Assembly: GCA_910574965.1 (NCBI GenBank)
Contig: CAJTDB010000027.1
Coordinates: forward strand, 1-52,399
Direction: 5' to 3'
DNA from: Lachnospiraceae bacterium
Lineage (GTDB): Bacteria > Bacillota > Clostridia > Lachnospirales > Lachnospiraceae
DNA length: 52,399 nt
Shown here one piece after another: positions 1 to 8,825 of this stretch. Position 1 is the stretch's first letter. Each line of letters opens with the position of its first letter. Below the pieces are notes generated by a model. The model saw only the letters and a program-made list of their open reading frames with translations, ran no database searches and had not been told where the DNA came from. Both the position numbers and the translations under genes were made by a program.

Positions 1-1
1 C

Positions 2-673
2 AACATCATTTTGGTAGCACTTTTTGAAATGCCAAAGGATGGATACCAGATATACCAGAAAAGTACAGAGCCGGATATAGCAGTGGAATGGCTGAAACAG
101 TTATTAGCAGGCAAGCCCGATTTTTTCGGGTGGGATAACGTAAAAACCAAAAAACAGCAGAACGAAAATCTTGCCGCCCCAAACAAGGACGATACCGAAT
201 GGGACGATGAAGATACCTATTCAGACGAAATAGATACCCCGCAGGAAAGCATAGAATCTTTCTGGCAGCAGCTTCAAAGGGAACAGAAAGGCCAAATGCG
301 GAACTGGCGTCAGCTTCTGGTGATTTTTAGGGAGAGCTGGCATGATGAACACACCTTTTTCTCCGCCAGGGATGTGGAACTGGCCATTGACGGCATCCAT
401 GAGGGGAAATACACAAAGGTATTTCTGGAATGGGGAACACAGGCGCTTGATTTCTTTCCCGGCGTTCAGAATGACCTGATGGTGATCTGGTGCACCAATA
501 ACACAGGAAAAGGGAATACCAGGTTTCTGGCGAAAGAAGGAACCGTGACGCAGGTGAAATTCTGGCTGGTCAACTATTTGAAGTCTGGTATTTTTGAAGA
601 AATGAGCGGTTGGGCTGATATTACTGACCAGATAGAAAAAGCAAACAGAAAGGGAAAAAAGAAACATGGGTAA
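2..673 (+). CDS. Unrecognised acidic protein, 5' end cut by window
   Basis: The reading frame is open from the first bases of the window. A TTG lies at 11 but has no ribosome binding site before it, so the true start is probably outside. About 220 residues are visible. The first 90 hold a very acidic linker rich in D and E (around residues 55-85). The rest looks globular and rich in aromatic residues, and the last residues are strongly basic (KANRKGKKK). I do not recognise the family. The stop overlaps the ATG of the Sel1-repeat gene by 8 nt, so the two are translationally linked. Its place at the head of an SMI1/KNR4 array suggests a polymorphic-toxin-related accessory gene, but that is inference from context only. 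Confidence 0.7.
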   Translation, partial: NIILVALFEMPKDGYQIYQKSTEPDIAVEWLKQLLAGKPDFFGWDNVKTKKQQNENLAAPNKDDTEWDDEDTYSDEIDTPQESIESFWQQLQREQKGQMRNWRQLLVIFRESWHDEHTFFSARDVELAIDGIHEGKYTKVFLEWGTQALDFFPGVQNDLMVIWCTNNTGKGNTRFLAKEGTVTQVKFWLVNYLKSGIFEEMSGWADITDQIEKANRKGKKKHG

Positions 674-1901
674 GTATTTTAGCGATGTGGTGGATAAGGC
701 CATTGAAGACCTCTATTATTGCTGTAATAACGACAAGGCAAAAGCGGCGGCGGACGCATTATTGTCTGCGGCAAAGGACGGGGATGGGGACGCCTGCTAT
801 TTCCTCTCCCGCTGCTTTTCTGGCCCATGTTACAGCTGGGAATACCACCCCTTTGAAGAAAACGAGGCGGCGGCCTATGCCATGCTCCATCAGGCCATCT
901 CCCTGGGCAGCGCCGCTGCGGTTCTGGGGGCGCTGCGTATGGATTTGCTGACACCGGAGTTTAAGGAGATTATGCCCTTTGACAGTATAAAAGAAGCATG
1001 GGATGTAATCTATGAAAAAGCCGAGAACGGATGCGCATTCTGCCAGTACATGATTGGGAACACCTATTATTATCTGGACATTATAGAGATTGAAGATCAT
1101 AAGGAAAGTGACTTCGCAAATAAGGGAGCCTGGAATGCATGGAAACAGCAGCAGATAAAACAGTGCCTGCCCTGGTTTGAAAAGTCATTTTCCGGAGGCA
1201 TGATTCTGGCGGGGCGGAATTACTGCCATTATTATCAGTATGGCCGGGGAGAATACATTCCGCCGGAGCCAGAAAAGGAAGTTTCTATCACACGCCAGGG
1301 TGCAGAATGGGGCTACCCGGAGTGTATGTATGCCTACGCTCATCACCTTATCTATAAGGAGAATAACCACAAAGAAGCTCTACCTTGGGCACTGAAAGCG
1401 GCAGAAGCCGGGCACCTGTGGAGTTGGCATATTATAGGGGATATTTATTGGGACGGTACAGCAGTGGAGCGTAATCTGCCCTATGCGCTCCAGTGCTACG
1501 AAAAAACAGCCAGCTATGGCAATGATAGTTATGCCTGCCGCCAACTGGGGCGTCTATATTTCCACGGCTGGGGTACAGCTGTGGACTATGCACGGGCGGT
1601 TCAATGGCTGGAGAGAAATCAGGAGCCGGAATATGCCCTGAATGATCTGCTGGGAATCTGCTATCTGCTGGGGCGCGGCTGCCAGCAGAACCCGGCGCGG
1701 GGAAAAGCATTTTTGGAGAAAAGTCGGGATTCACCCTACAAAAGCTATGGTCTGGGAATGATGTATGCTGAGGGAATCGGCGTACGGGAGGATATAGAAA
1801 AAGGTATTGAGTATCTGAAGGCGGCAGGAAATTACGGGCCGGCAATCGAGGCGCTGAAACATTACAAGAAAAGCCTGTTTGGAGTCTGGCGGAGAAAATA
1901 A
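666..1901 (+). CDS. Sel1-repeat (TPR-like) protein
   Basis: 411 residues. Sel1-like helical repeats are visible throughout: alanine-rich helices followed by G-x-x-Y/F segments, for example EALPWALKAAEAGH with IGDIYWDG (about residues 238-262), then LGRLYFHGWG and LGMMYAEGIGV near the C-terminus. Such repeats form solenoids that bind other proteins. No signal peptide or membrane segment is seen, so it is probably cytosolic. The ATG overlaps the upstream stop. In bacterial accessory loci, Sel1 proteins often sit with toxin/immunity genes, and here the next genes are SMI1-like. The partner is unknown. Confidence 0.85.
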   Translation: MGKYFSDVVDKAIEDLYYCCNNDKAKAAADALLSAAKDGDGDACYFLSRCFSGPCYSWEYHPFEENEAAAYAMLHQAISLGSAAAVLGALRMDLLTPEFKEIMPFDSIKEAWDVIYEKAENGCAFCQYMIGNTYYYLDIIEIEDHKESDFANKGAWNAWKQQQIKQCLPWFEKSFSGGMILAGRNYCHYYQYGRGEYIPPEPEKEVSITRQGAEWGYPECMYAYAHHLIYKENNHKEALPWALKAAEAGHLWSWHIIGDIYWDGTAVERNLPYALQCYEKTASYGNDSYACRQLGRLYFHGWGTAVDYARAVQWLERNQEPEYALNDLLGICYLLGRGCQQNPARGKAFLEKSRDSPYKSYGLGMMYAEGIGVREDIEKGIEYLKAAGNYGPAIEALKHYKKSLFGVWRRK

Positions 1902-1930
1902 GAACATTTAGAAAAGGAGGCGGATTGTCC

Positions 1931-2587
1931 ATGAGCTATTCCTTAATGATTGCGCCTTTCGATTTTGCTAACCATAATAAAATTGCAGCGCAACAGTTTT
2001 TTGATAATTACGCATTTTTTGAGCTGACACCCAAACGAGCTAAGGAATATTTTTTGTGGTTTAAGAATGAAATCCCTAACCGTATCACTATGCTCTGGGA
2101 ATATATGAAAGAGGAACGTCCGGAAAGCCAGCCTTTTGATTATTCGCCGGAATCGTTGATTCCGTTATGGGATTGGTATGAAACAAAAATCAAACAGATT
2201 CCCCAGACGAGGAAAGAAATTGAGTACAATGTTTCAAGATATCCGAAGTGGATGGAGGAAAATGTCCGAAAAATAACCATGAAATATACAGATGAAACAT
2301 TATCCCTTGCGCTGGATATTTCTATCTATCTTGGGGAAACAGTCATAAAGAATTATCCCAATCTGTATTGGGGGCATTTTGCGAGGCCGAAGCGGGAACT
2401 CTTTGTCAATAAACCTGTGATAATGAAGTTGAAAAGCAAGCTAAAGTATTTTCCTCCCAGCCAGACTGTATTTGTGTGTATGATAAAATCCGGAAAAGAC
2501 CGTGACAAGAACCGAATATATGACTTATACCGCTATTGGGAGGATGAATTTGATCCAATAAACCCCAGTTACTGGGATAGTTGGTAA
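1931..2587 (+). CDS. Hypothetical protein, possible immunity protein
   Basis: The ATG at 1931 is chosen because AGGAGG ends about 10 nt before it; the in-frame TTG at 1925 is too close to that site. The product has about 218 residues, is rich in W, Y and F, and has no membrane segment. A central stretch (LALDISIYLGETVIKNYPN) followed by a WG and a KPV motif looks like a small alpha/beta domain. I cannot name the family. Size, composition and placement between a Sel1 gene and an SMI1 gene fit an immunity-type protein, which is inference. Confidence 0.72.
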   Translation: MSYSLMIAPFDFANHNKIAAQQFFDNYAFFELTPKRAKEYFLWFKNEIPNRITMLWEYMKEERPESQPFDYSPESLIPLWDWYETKIKQIPQTRKEIEYNVSRYPKWMEENVRKITMKYTDETLSLALDISIYLGETVIKNYPNLYWGHFARPKRELFVNKPVIMKLKSKLKYFPPSQTVFVCMIKSGKDRDKNRIYDLYRYWEDEFDPINPSYWDSW

Positions 2588-2612
2588 CTATGATTTATCA
2601 AAGGAGGCTTTT

Positions 2613-3296
2613 ATGACAGCAGCAAAAAAGTATTTGGAGACATTGAGAGAACGTGAACCGCAATTATGGGAAGAACCATTAAAAGAATCTGTCCTTACGG
2701 AGAGTGATTTATCAGAGATTGAGAAAGGACTTGGATATAAGCTGCCAGCGCCTTACCGTGAATTTTTGTTAAGCTATAAAATGCCAGGTGACATTACTGT
2801 ACTTGTTTCTTTTTGCGGAGATTCCTTTGCCTGTTCATGGAGCAAAACCTTTTCACGGGAGAAAAATGGCTATGTTCCCCGACCCGAATTTGACATTGGC
2901 CCAACGGTTGAGTTCGAGTGGCATAATATTCAGGGAAACAGCGGAACAGAATTTTTGAAGAACCTCCAGCAAGAACAGAAAACACAGGATGATTGCCCTT
3001 GCTTTTTGGAGGCAGGATTTATCGGGCTTGGAAAGGTTTACGGATATCTGGTGTATCTGGATGTGGTAAACGGCGGCGTTGTCACGATACATGAAGAGGG
3101 CGTATATGACATGATGGGCGCCGGGGTAAAATGGAACAGCAAATCGGAAGTAAGGAAGTATATGGAAACACGGGAACTTTATATCTGTAAGGACTTTCAT
3201 GATTTTCTCCGTTTTGCCTGTACTGGTGACTTTCTTGACGAGGATGAAGCAAGATTCCCCACACAGGAGGAATTAGAGCAGGATTATTCCTGTTAA
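2613..3296 (+). CDS. SMI1/KNR4 family protein
   Basis: 227 residues with a good Shine-Dalgarno (AAAGGAGG) 6-8 nt before ATG. The N-terminus has the SMI1/KNR4 signature: a helix ending in SDLSEIEKGLGYKLPAPYRE, then FLLSY. In bacteria this fold is best known from immunity proteins of polymorphic toxin systems (SUKH superfamily). There is no signal peptide, so it acts in the cytosol. The 5' end of this gene, including its ribosome binding site, is duplicated as a decayed fragment at 7024-7096, so the array has expanded and lost copies. The cognate toxin is not in the window. Confidence 0.85.
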   Translation: MTAAKKYLETLREREPQLWEEPLKESVLTESDLSEIEKGLGYKLPAPYREFLLSYKMPGDITVLVSFCGDSFACSWSKTFSREKNGYVPRPEFDIGPTVEFEWHNIQGNSGTEFLKNLQQEQKTQDDCPCFLEAGFIGLGKVYGYLVYLDVVNGGVVTIHEEGVYDMMGAGVKWNSKSEVRKYMETRELYICKDFHDFLRFACTGDFLDEDEARFPTQEELEQDYSC

Positions 3297-3315
3297 CAGA
3301 TTGGAGAACTTCGGC

Positions 3316-3447
3316 ATGCCACTGATCATTCCAGGAAAACCGCAAATAGATTTTTTCCTGCGGACGACAAACAAATTAGTTCCGGAATTTCTGATCCGGG
3401 AATTGTTCGGAAAGAATCTTCCAAAGGAGTTAGGACATGGATTATGA
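3316..3447 (+). CDS. Possible 43-residue small ORF or gene remnant
   Basis: An open frame in the 140-nt gap between two array genes. It starts at ATG 3316 with GGAG about 10 nt upstream and stops with TGA inside the start of the next gene (overlap 11 nt). The product would be MPLIIPGKPQ..., hydrophobic and basic, with no recognisable motif. It may be a real coupled small gene or the surviving end of a lost toxin or immunity gene. Confidence 0.35.
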   Translation: MPLIIPGKPQIDFFLRTTNKLVPEFLIRELFGKNLPKELGHGL

Positions 3448-4135
3448 GCAGTTTATCACAGAGATACAGAAATATTGGGATCTGCGTAAAAAGGGACTGA
3501 AAAAGCAGGCAAACAGCTTTCTGTTCTCATTTACAAAATCTTTTAAAGAAAATGTGCCGGATGCGGATGCAGAAGCTGTTTTGTTTCAGTTTTGCAGAGA
3601 ATACCTGGACGAGATGAAATTTCCGGGGGATGCGTTGCCCAGACGCCACCTGCCATTTCAATTAACAAAGCTGCTTGACGATTATTTAAGCCGTGAATGT
3701 GAGAAGAATCAGATGCCGCAGATGCGGTGGGCATACCAGATTTTTGGAAACATTTACAATCCCCACGATCCAAAGCTGGAACATGATTTTTATCCCATCC
3801 TGGAGCGTGCATACATGCATGAAAAATGTGATCCGCAGACGGTTCAGCTCTATTTCAGGGAGCAGCTTGATTCCTTATGGTGGGGGCAGCATCATTTTCC
3901 GGAGAGCATCCGCATTACAAAAGAGGAATTTGAAAATATTGTAGGTGTAGCAAAGAAAATCCTTTCAGAAAAAACAGTAGATCCGCAGCTTGTGGAAGAG
4001 TTTGAGTATTACATGAAATTGTATCAAATCTATTTTGAATGGCAGAACAATAACAGGAACGGCGATTTTTACGAGTTGTGCAGGAAGGAAGGACTGGCGT
4101 TTGAAGGAGTCCCCGTGATTTATTATAAAAAATAG
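3437..4135 (+). CDS. Hypothetical protein of the immunity array
   Basis: 232 residues, starting at ATG 3437 with AAAGGAG upstream. The protein is rich in aromatic residues and predicted largely helical, with no membrane segment, cysteine cluster or nucleotide-binding motif. I do not recognise the family. It is followed after only 12 nt by a double SMI1-like gene, so it belongs to the same transcription unit. An immunity or accessory role is inferred from context alone. Confidence 0.75.
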   Translation: MDYEQFITEIQKYWDLRKKGLKKQANSFLFSFTKSFKENVPDADAEAVLFQFCREYLDEMKFPGDALPRRHLPFQLTKLLDDYLSRECEKNQMPQMRWAYQIFGNIYNPHDPKLEHDFYPILERAYMHEKCDPQTVQLYFREQLDSLWWGQHHFPESIRITKEEFENIVGVAKKILSEKTVDPQLVEEFEYYMKLYQIYFEWQNNNRNGDFYELCRKEGLAFEGVPVIYYKK

Positions 4136-4147
4136 GAAGGCGGCGCC

Positions 4148-5533
4148 ATGATATCAGAAGAACTGAAAAAAATCAAATCGTTTGGCAGCAACATGGAAAG
4201 CTCCGTGACACCGGAGGATATTGCGGACAAGGAAAAAGAACTGGGGGTTATGTTGCCCCAGGCTCTGCAGGATTTTTATTTTACCTTTCATGAAAATGAT
4301 CCAGTTTTTTCGGCAAAGAACCGGTTTATTCCTTTGCATGAGCTGAAAAGAACGAAGCGTCACCTTATCGGTTCTCAAGATGTTGAAGTAATTACATTCT
4401 ATACTTACGGGATCTGGGGAGTTGGAATCAGGAAGGAAACCAATGCCCAGGACATCCATGATCCTTATACCTATACATATTACAACAATCCGAAAAACCA
4501 GAAACAGAAACAGGCATCTATATGCAGATCGGGTTATCGGTTATCTTCCTCTCTAATGGGGTGGGTTAGCGCACAACAACTTTTCAGCCAAAACAGTATT
4601 GGCAGGATCGATCCCAAAGGACTTGCATACAATGACCGGAACGCTGTCTTAAAAATTTTTCATATGTTACCCATCGGACAGGCAGAAAACAATATAGGGA
4701 GGGCCTGTTCAACGAAGGATTCTGCTCTCTATGGGTTTATTGATTTTGGAATGCGGTGTGTATTTGTATCTGCGGGCAGTTCCGGCCTGGTTAAAGACTT
4801 TATGGAGAATATCCATGTGGGATTTGAATGGTATAAACTGGATGGGAAATTTATTGAGAAAACACCGGCCCCACATAAATCAATCAGGAAGAGGGCGCTT
4901 TTGAGTATAGAACCAGCCATGGAAACACTGAATCATTTCATAGATATGATAGATTTGCAATCGCAGGAGCAGGAAATTGTGGAGGCGGAACAGCGGATCA
5001 GAGCTGCCATACCTGAACCGCTGAAAGAATTGTACCGCCGCATTCCGGGAAATTATCTGAATGCCCCGAATTGCTTTATTTTACCGGGGCGCCTTAAAAA
5101 TGAAGAGGGAAAAATACCGTTTTTATCAGGCGGTCAGGGCGTATTTGATTATGCCTTTGAGCATTTATCGCCGATTGTTTATCGTTCGGAAATGGATGGT
5201 TCGTGGAGCGAATATGGCATGATAGATGGATTTGTTATAACGCAATTAGCCTGGAACATTATGAACAGAGAAGATCTGGGCATTGTTTTGGCAGAAGTCC
5301 CGGAATATTCAAAACAATCTTTAAGTACAAGGGGAGCATTAGGGAAAGTTTTAGTACCCTACTTTCAGGATTTGACAAGGGAGAATATGCAGCAGCTGTA
5401 TTGCTCTCCTGAAAATGATATCATTGTTCTCTATGATAAGCAGTTGAAAACCCTGTATGCAGCAGCTGTTGGTGGAGAACCGCTGCGGAATCTGGAGAAA
5501 GTCACTAAAATAAAGTTGAGTTGGCTGACATAG
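4148..5533 (+). CDS. Large SMI1/KNR4-like protein (paralogue A)
   Basis: 461 residues. The N-terminus IKSFGSNMESSVTPEDIADK then KELGVMLPQALQDFY is a clear SMI1/KNR4-type start. A second, similar helix plus LP-x-P-L-x-EFY/LYRRIP motif (PEPLKELYRRIPGNYL, about residues 285-305) shows that the domain is repeated. This is about twice the size of a single-domain member. The adjacent gene (5580-7022) is a paralogue sharing the N-terminus almost word for word and the same second-domain layout, so this is a tandem duplication. The protein is cytosolic and is a likely immunity protein against an unknown toxin. Confidence 0.82.
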   Translation: MISEELKKIKSFGSNMESSVTPEDIADKEKELGVMLPQALQDFYFTFHENDPVFSAKNRFIPLHELKRTKRHLIGSQDVEVITFYTYGIWGVGIRKETNAQDIHDPYTYTYYNNPKNQKQKQASICRSGYRLSSSLMGWVSAQQLFSQNSIGRIDPKGLAYNDRNAVLKIFHMLPIGQAENNIGRACSTKDSALYGFIDFGMRCVFVSAGSSGLVKDFMENIHVGFEWYKLDGKFIEKTPAPHKSIRKRALLSIEPAMETLNHFIDMIDLQSQEQEIVEAEQRIRAAIPEPLKELYRRIPGNYLNAPNCFILPGRLKNEEGKIPFLSGGQGVFDYAFEHLSPIVYRSEMDGSWSEYGMIDGFVITQLAWNIMNREDLGIVLAEVPEYSKQSLSTRGALGKVLVPYFQDLTRENMQQLYCSPENDIIVLYDKQLKTLYAAAVGGEPLRNLEKVTKIKLSWLT

Positions 5534-5579
5534 AAATGCTTTTAAAATATTTTTCAGGAACAGATGGAGGTACATTGCG

Positions 5580-7022
5580 GTGATACAGGCGGAATTATAT
5601 AGGATAAAGTCTTTTGGCAGCGATATGAAAAGTACGGTTACATTGGGGGATATTGCAGACAAAGAAAAGGAACTGGGATTTACGCTGCCCCAGGCTCTGC
5701 AGGAATTATATCTAATCTTTCATCCAGATGATCCTGCTTTTACGGAAAAGGGAAATCTGATTCCACTTGAGGAATTAAAAATTTACAAACGTGTCTATTG
5801 GACAGATTCCATCATTACGATCCTGCCTTTTTGCCGGCATGAACGGTACGGCTATGGCTTTGAAGTAAGCCGGTATCACAAAAGCAAGGGTACTATGAGC
5901 CGCAATGATCCGGAAGATCCGCAGATGTGGGGGCTTTATGTGCTGCCGGAAACACGCAAGGAAGAAAAGCATTTGGAGGGCCGTGAAGTGCCGTGCAATC
6001 AGTCAAAACTCTCTCAATGGATCATGGAATGGCTAGGATACCAGCAGACCTTGGCGCAGCCCAGCGTGGCAGCCGTCAATAAGGATAAGGTGGAAAGTTA
6101 TTGGAAAAAAATGTGGGAGCATCTTCCGAATACGTTTTATCATGTTCCTCTGGAGCAGCTTTCCAGCCACAGAACAAATTTTAGCGTAAACTTTGTGGAG
6201 GAACCATCCAGGTTTTTATGCGGAAGTATTCTTTATTCAGGGACGGCCTATTTTGCTGGCAGGTCCGATAAGGAACTGGAACAGCTTATGAAACAGATGG
6301 GATTCAAATATGTCTGGATGAAAAGCCAGGACGGGCATCCTGTTTTTAATTCGGCTCCACCCCAGCCGCCGCAGGAACGGGAACTGAAATCCATTGCCCC
6401 GGTATTACAGTTTCTCTGCAAATTTGCCGGGATTGAGGGAAAGGGGGCGAAAGAGGAAAGTATCCGGCGGGCAGAAGCCCGTCTGGGGGGTTCACTTCCA
6501 CTGCCATTGGAAGAATTTTATCGTTGTCTGCCAAGTAGATTTTATCACAGTTATAACGTGGTTCGTCCTCTTTCCGGATTGAAGCAGACAAAGGATGGAA
6601 AACTGAACTTTCTCACAGAAAATCAGGTGGTGTATCACTGGGCGGCGGAATTGAACAGCCCGTTTCTATACCGCCGTGCCAATGACGGTGTAGGCCAATG
6701 GAACACATATGGTATTTTAGATGGTTTTCTTGCAGCGGAATTTTTGTGGATGCTGGCTTGTGATGAAAAATTGAATCTGGTCCTTTGGGAGCTTCCAGAT
6801 TTTGAGCCATCAATGTTGTCTGAAGGCGGGAAGTTGAGTCCATACCTGTCTTCCATTGCAGGTATTACGGATCAGATCGCCGCAGGCAATACCCGGAGGC
6901 TTTACCAGGCCATGGATGGGCAGGCTGTTGGGCTTTATGACAACGAAGAAGGTACGTTTTGGTTTGTGGCAAAGGATGAAACGGTGCAGGAACGATTGGA
7001 AACAATGATTGATATTTTCTAG
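5580..7022 (+). CDS. Large SMI1/KNR4-like protein (paralogue B)
   Basis: 480 residues. The start is GTG at 5580 with GGAGG 8-9 nt before it, and no upstream ATG fits. The N-terminus (IKSFGSDMKSTVTLGDIADK, then KELGFTLPQALQELY) matches paralogue A. The second SMI1-like unit begins around residue 285 (RAEARLGGSLPLPLEEFYR). The copies have diverged strongly in the middle, which is usual for immunity proteins adapting to different toxins (family knowledge). It is followed directly by a decayed fragment of another SMI1 gene. Confidence 0.82.
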   Translation: MIQAELYRIKSFGSDMKSTVTLGDIADKEKELGFTLPQALQELYLIFHPDDPAFTEKGNLIPLEELKIYKRVYWTDSIITILPFCRHERYGYGFEVSRYHKSKGTMSRNDPEDPQMWGLYVLPETRKEEKHLEGREVPCNQSKLSQWIMEWLGYQQTLAQPSVAAVNKDKVESYWKKMWEHLPNTFYHVPLEQLSSHRTNFSVNFVEEPSRFLCGSILYSGTAYFAGRSDKELEQLMKQMGFKYVWMKSQDGHPVFNSAPPQPPQERELKSIAPVLQFLCKFAGIEGKGAKEESIRRAEARLGGSLPLPLEEFYRCLPSRFYHSYNVVRPLSGLKQTKDGKLNFLTENQVVYHWAAELNSPFLYRRANDGVGQWNTYGILDGFLAAEFLWMLACDEKLNLVLWELPDFEPSMLSEGGKLSPYLSSIAGITDQIAAGNTRRLYQAMDGQAVGLYDNEEGTFWFVAKDETVQERLETMIDIF

Positions 7023-7023
7023 T

Positions 7024-7096
7024 AAGGAGGTTTTTATAACAACAGCAAAAAGTATTTGAATTTATTGAAAGAACGTGAAGTCTAATTATGGAAGCA
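7024..7096 (+). pseudogene. Decayed 5' fragment of an SMI1/KNR4 gene
   Basis: This stretch aligns closely with the ribosome binding site and first roughly 20 codons of the SMI1 gene at 2613: AAGGAGG, then (a)acagcagcaaaaa, agtatttg, ttgagagaacgtgaa and attatgg are shared. Here ATG has become ATA, one A is lost from the A-run, and in-frame stops follow. It is therefore a non-coding relic of a third copy, evidence of recombination within the array. Confidence 0.75.
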
Positions 7097-7135
7097 ATCC
7101 AGATAAAACAAACAGATAAAAGGAGAGATTTTATT

Positions 7136-7612
7136 ATGCTGACAGTACTAATTGTTACATTGTTTTTTGTAGGTGGTATAGCGCTCATTGTTTGGTATTT
7201 GAAATCATTTTATGCTGAACGTGATAACCGGGCAAAAAAGGCGGCGGAACACCGTAGTAAACATGGCGGAGAAAGCATTTTAGAGTGGAACGGAAACCTT
7301 GCCGATGGTGCGCCAGATGCAGAGTTTGGAAAATTGATTGTGGAGGTTCCGAAAAAACGGGGAGATGGTGCAGCCCGTTTTTATGAAAAGGGCATGGTAT
7401 TGGAAAAGAAGCGGCTGCCCTACTCGGAAATTAAAGATGTGGTGTTTGTAGCTGCCACATCAGATAAAAAGTTCACTTTGAAACAGGCTGCAAGAGATAT
7501 GGGTGTTTTATGGATATACCCCAAAAAGGGAACTACGATTGGACTAAGGGAAATGAATTATCAATTTGATAATGAAATCATGGAGAAGATCAAACAAGGG
7601 CTTGGTTTTTAA
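7136..7612 (+). CDS. Small membrane-anchored protein, unrecognised
   Basis: The start is ATG 7136, with AAGGAGA 9 nt upstream; an earlier in-frame ATG at 7088 lies inside the SMI1 relic and lacks a site. The product has 158 residues. Residues 1-22 form one transmembrane helix (MLTVLIVTLFFVGGIALIVW), followed by a basic segment and a cytosolic beta-rich domain of about 120 residues resembling a PH-like or membrane-associated fold (weak guess). It is the last gene of the plus-strand array. Confidence 0.72.
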   Translation: MLTVLIVTLFFVGGIALIVWYLKSFYAERDNRAKKAAEHRSKHGGESILEWNGNLADGAPDAEFGKLIVEVPKKRGDGAARFYEKGMVLEKKRLPYSEIKDVVFVAATSDKKFTLKQAARDMGVLWIYPKKGTTIGLREMNYQFDNEIMEKIKQGLGF

Positions 7613-7903
7613 GTAGAGTTTTTCCATAGTGTAATAACTGCTAAAAAATACATACTGATGGTAGAGATAGCATTTTTTATCCAACAGAAAGATTTGAACA
7701 ATCGGCCTTCACATGGGGCATGGAAAACGGCTTATTATAGAAAAGAATGTGATATGCAGCCCGACATAAGAAAACCGACATAAACAAAGGAGAAGATTAC
7801 GGCCTACAAAACAGGCACAAAAGGGGAATTATAAATAAAGGTACACTTAGCTGAAACTTATAAAACAACAGGAATGAAAACAAAGTTTTCATAAGGCATG
7901 ACA
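7613..7903. other. Intergenic stretch without a recognisable gene
   Basis: About 290 AT-rich bases. One segment (around 7789-7835) has an AAAGGAGAA site followed by ATT and a short open stretch, and may be a relic of a lost gene. No intact ORF with a credible start was found. Confidence 0.5.
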
Positions 7904-7951
7904 CAGAAAAGCCAGCGGCACAGATACCAGTCTGATCTGCTGGCTTTTCTG
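7904..7951. terminator. Bidirectional intrinsic terminator
   Basis: A perfect 13-bp inverted repeat, CAGAAAAGCCAGC (7904-7916) with GCTGGCTTTTCTG (7939-7951), followed on the plus strand by TTTTTT. An inner CAGAT/ATCTG pair extends it. It separates the plus-strand array from the convergent XRE gene and can serve both. Confidence 0.85.
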
Positions 7952-7962
7952 TTTTTTACATA

Positions 7963-8337
7963 CTACGTTTGTTTGCTTTTTGTATCAGGATACATAACAG
8001 AGGCATTGTTCTCTGCAAGGGCGGAAGCCGTGGCCACCAGGACGGACAAGGCTTTTTCATCACAGAGCGGGAGCAGCCTTAAAAGTGCCTGATATGTAGA
8101 GGCAGTCCGGTCATGGCTGTCCTGGAAAATGCAGTCATCTGCAGAGATATCCAATGTCCTGCAGATATGGTAGAAATTTTCAATGCTTGGGGAACAGCGG
8201 CAACGTTCCAAATCCTTCTGAAAGGATAGGGAATGTTCCAGTAATTCTGCACATTGCGCCTGGGTCAGATGCTTTTTCTTTCGGGCTTTCTTCAAGGCGG
8301 CGCTGAAAACTCTGGCATCATTGATAGATAAAGACAT
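7963..8337 (-). CDS. XRE-family HTH regulator
   Basis: 124 residues; ATG at 8337 is preceded by AGGAGGT at good spacing, whereas the in-frame GTG at 8346 overlaps that site. Residues 11-65 form a Cro/CI-type helix-turn-helix (LKKARKKKHLTQAQCAELLE, then LERCRCSPSIENFYHICRTL). The C-terminal half is a helical extension, probably for dimerisation. Placed divergently to the sigma/HTH pair, it may be a repressor of the element's regulatory genes. Target sites were not identified. Confidence 0.85.
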   Translation of the reverse strand: MSLSINDARVFSAALKKARKKKHLTQAQCAELLEHSLSFQKDLERCRCSPSIENFYHICRTLDISADDCIFQDSHDRTASTYQALLRLLPLCDEKALSVLVATASALAENNASVMYPDTKSKQT

Positions 8338-8654
8338 TGCGGTCACCTCCTAATAGTAGTGTATTGGCATACCTTATAAAAGTAAAAATGGTATAGACAT
8401 GCTAAAAAGTAGAGCAATAAACTACTAGGCATCCAGACATCTGGTGAACAAAAAAAACATGGTTCATCAGGGTTTTGTTTGGGTGCCTTTTTGCGGCCAT
8501 GGGAGAGGTACATGGTCTGTAAGTGGGGAATTTTCATAAGCTGGGCACCGGCGGGGGGATTGCGTTAAAAAAATCATAAGCTTCCAGTGGGCATCCTACA
8601 CCCTCTATAGTAGTTTTATACGCTACTTTTCGGAGGAAAAGGCCCATTTATATC
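8338..8654. promoter_or_regulatory. Divergent intergenic control region
   Basis: More than 300 AT-rich bases between divergent genes with no convincing ORF. Several TAGTAG/CTACTA-type short sequences occur (for example near 8352, 8434 and 8609) and could be operator half sites of the adjacent XRE protein. This is a pattern only; no promoter was assigned with confidence. Confidence 0.4.
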
Positions 8655-8698
8655 AAAAGAACGATTATCTATGCAATAAAGCAGATAATAGTTCTTTT
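8655..8698 (+). terminator. Hairpin with T-rich tail, terminator-like
   Basis: AAAAGAAC-g-ATTATCT (8655-8670) pairs with AGATAAT-a-GTTCTTTT (8683-8698), 15 bp with one mismatch and a 12-nt loop, followed by a T-rich tract. No gene lies just upstream on this strand, so it may end a short leader or small RNA, or act as an attenuator for the sigma gene. Confidence 0.55.
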
Positions 8699-8774
8699 CT
8701 TATTGTATTAAAAAAATTAAAGCAGATAAATCTGTTTTTCCGCAGGAAATCTATTGTCAGATGCCGGTCACCTC

Positions 8775-8811
8775 CAATTCCAAACTTTTTGCAGCAAAAA
8801 GTCTGGAATTG
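8775..8811 (+). promoter_or_regulatory. Long hairpin abutting the sigma-gene ribosome binding site
   Basis: CAATTCCAAACTTTTT (8775-8790) pairs with AAAAAGTCTGGAATTG (8796-8811), 16 bp with one mismatch and a GCAGC loop. The stem ends directly at the AAGGAGG of the next gene (8812-8818). Such a position could control access of the ribosome to the start or protect the mRNA; this is inference from location. Confidence 0.6.
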
Positions 8812-8825
8812 AAGGAGGAAAAGCC

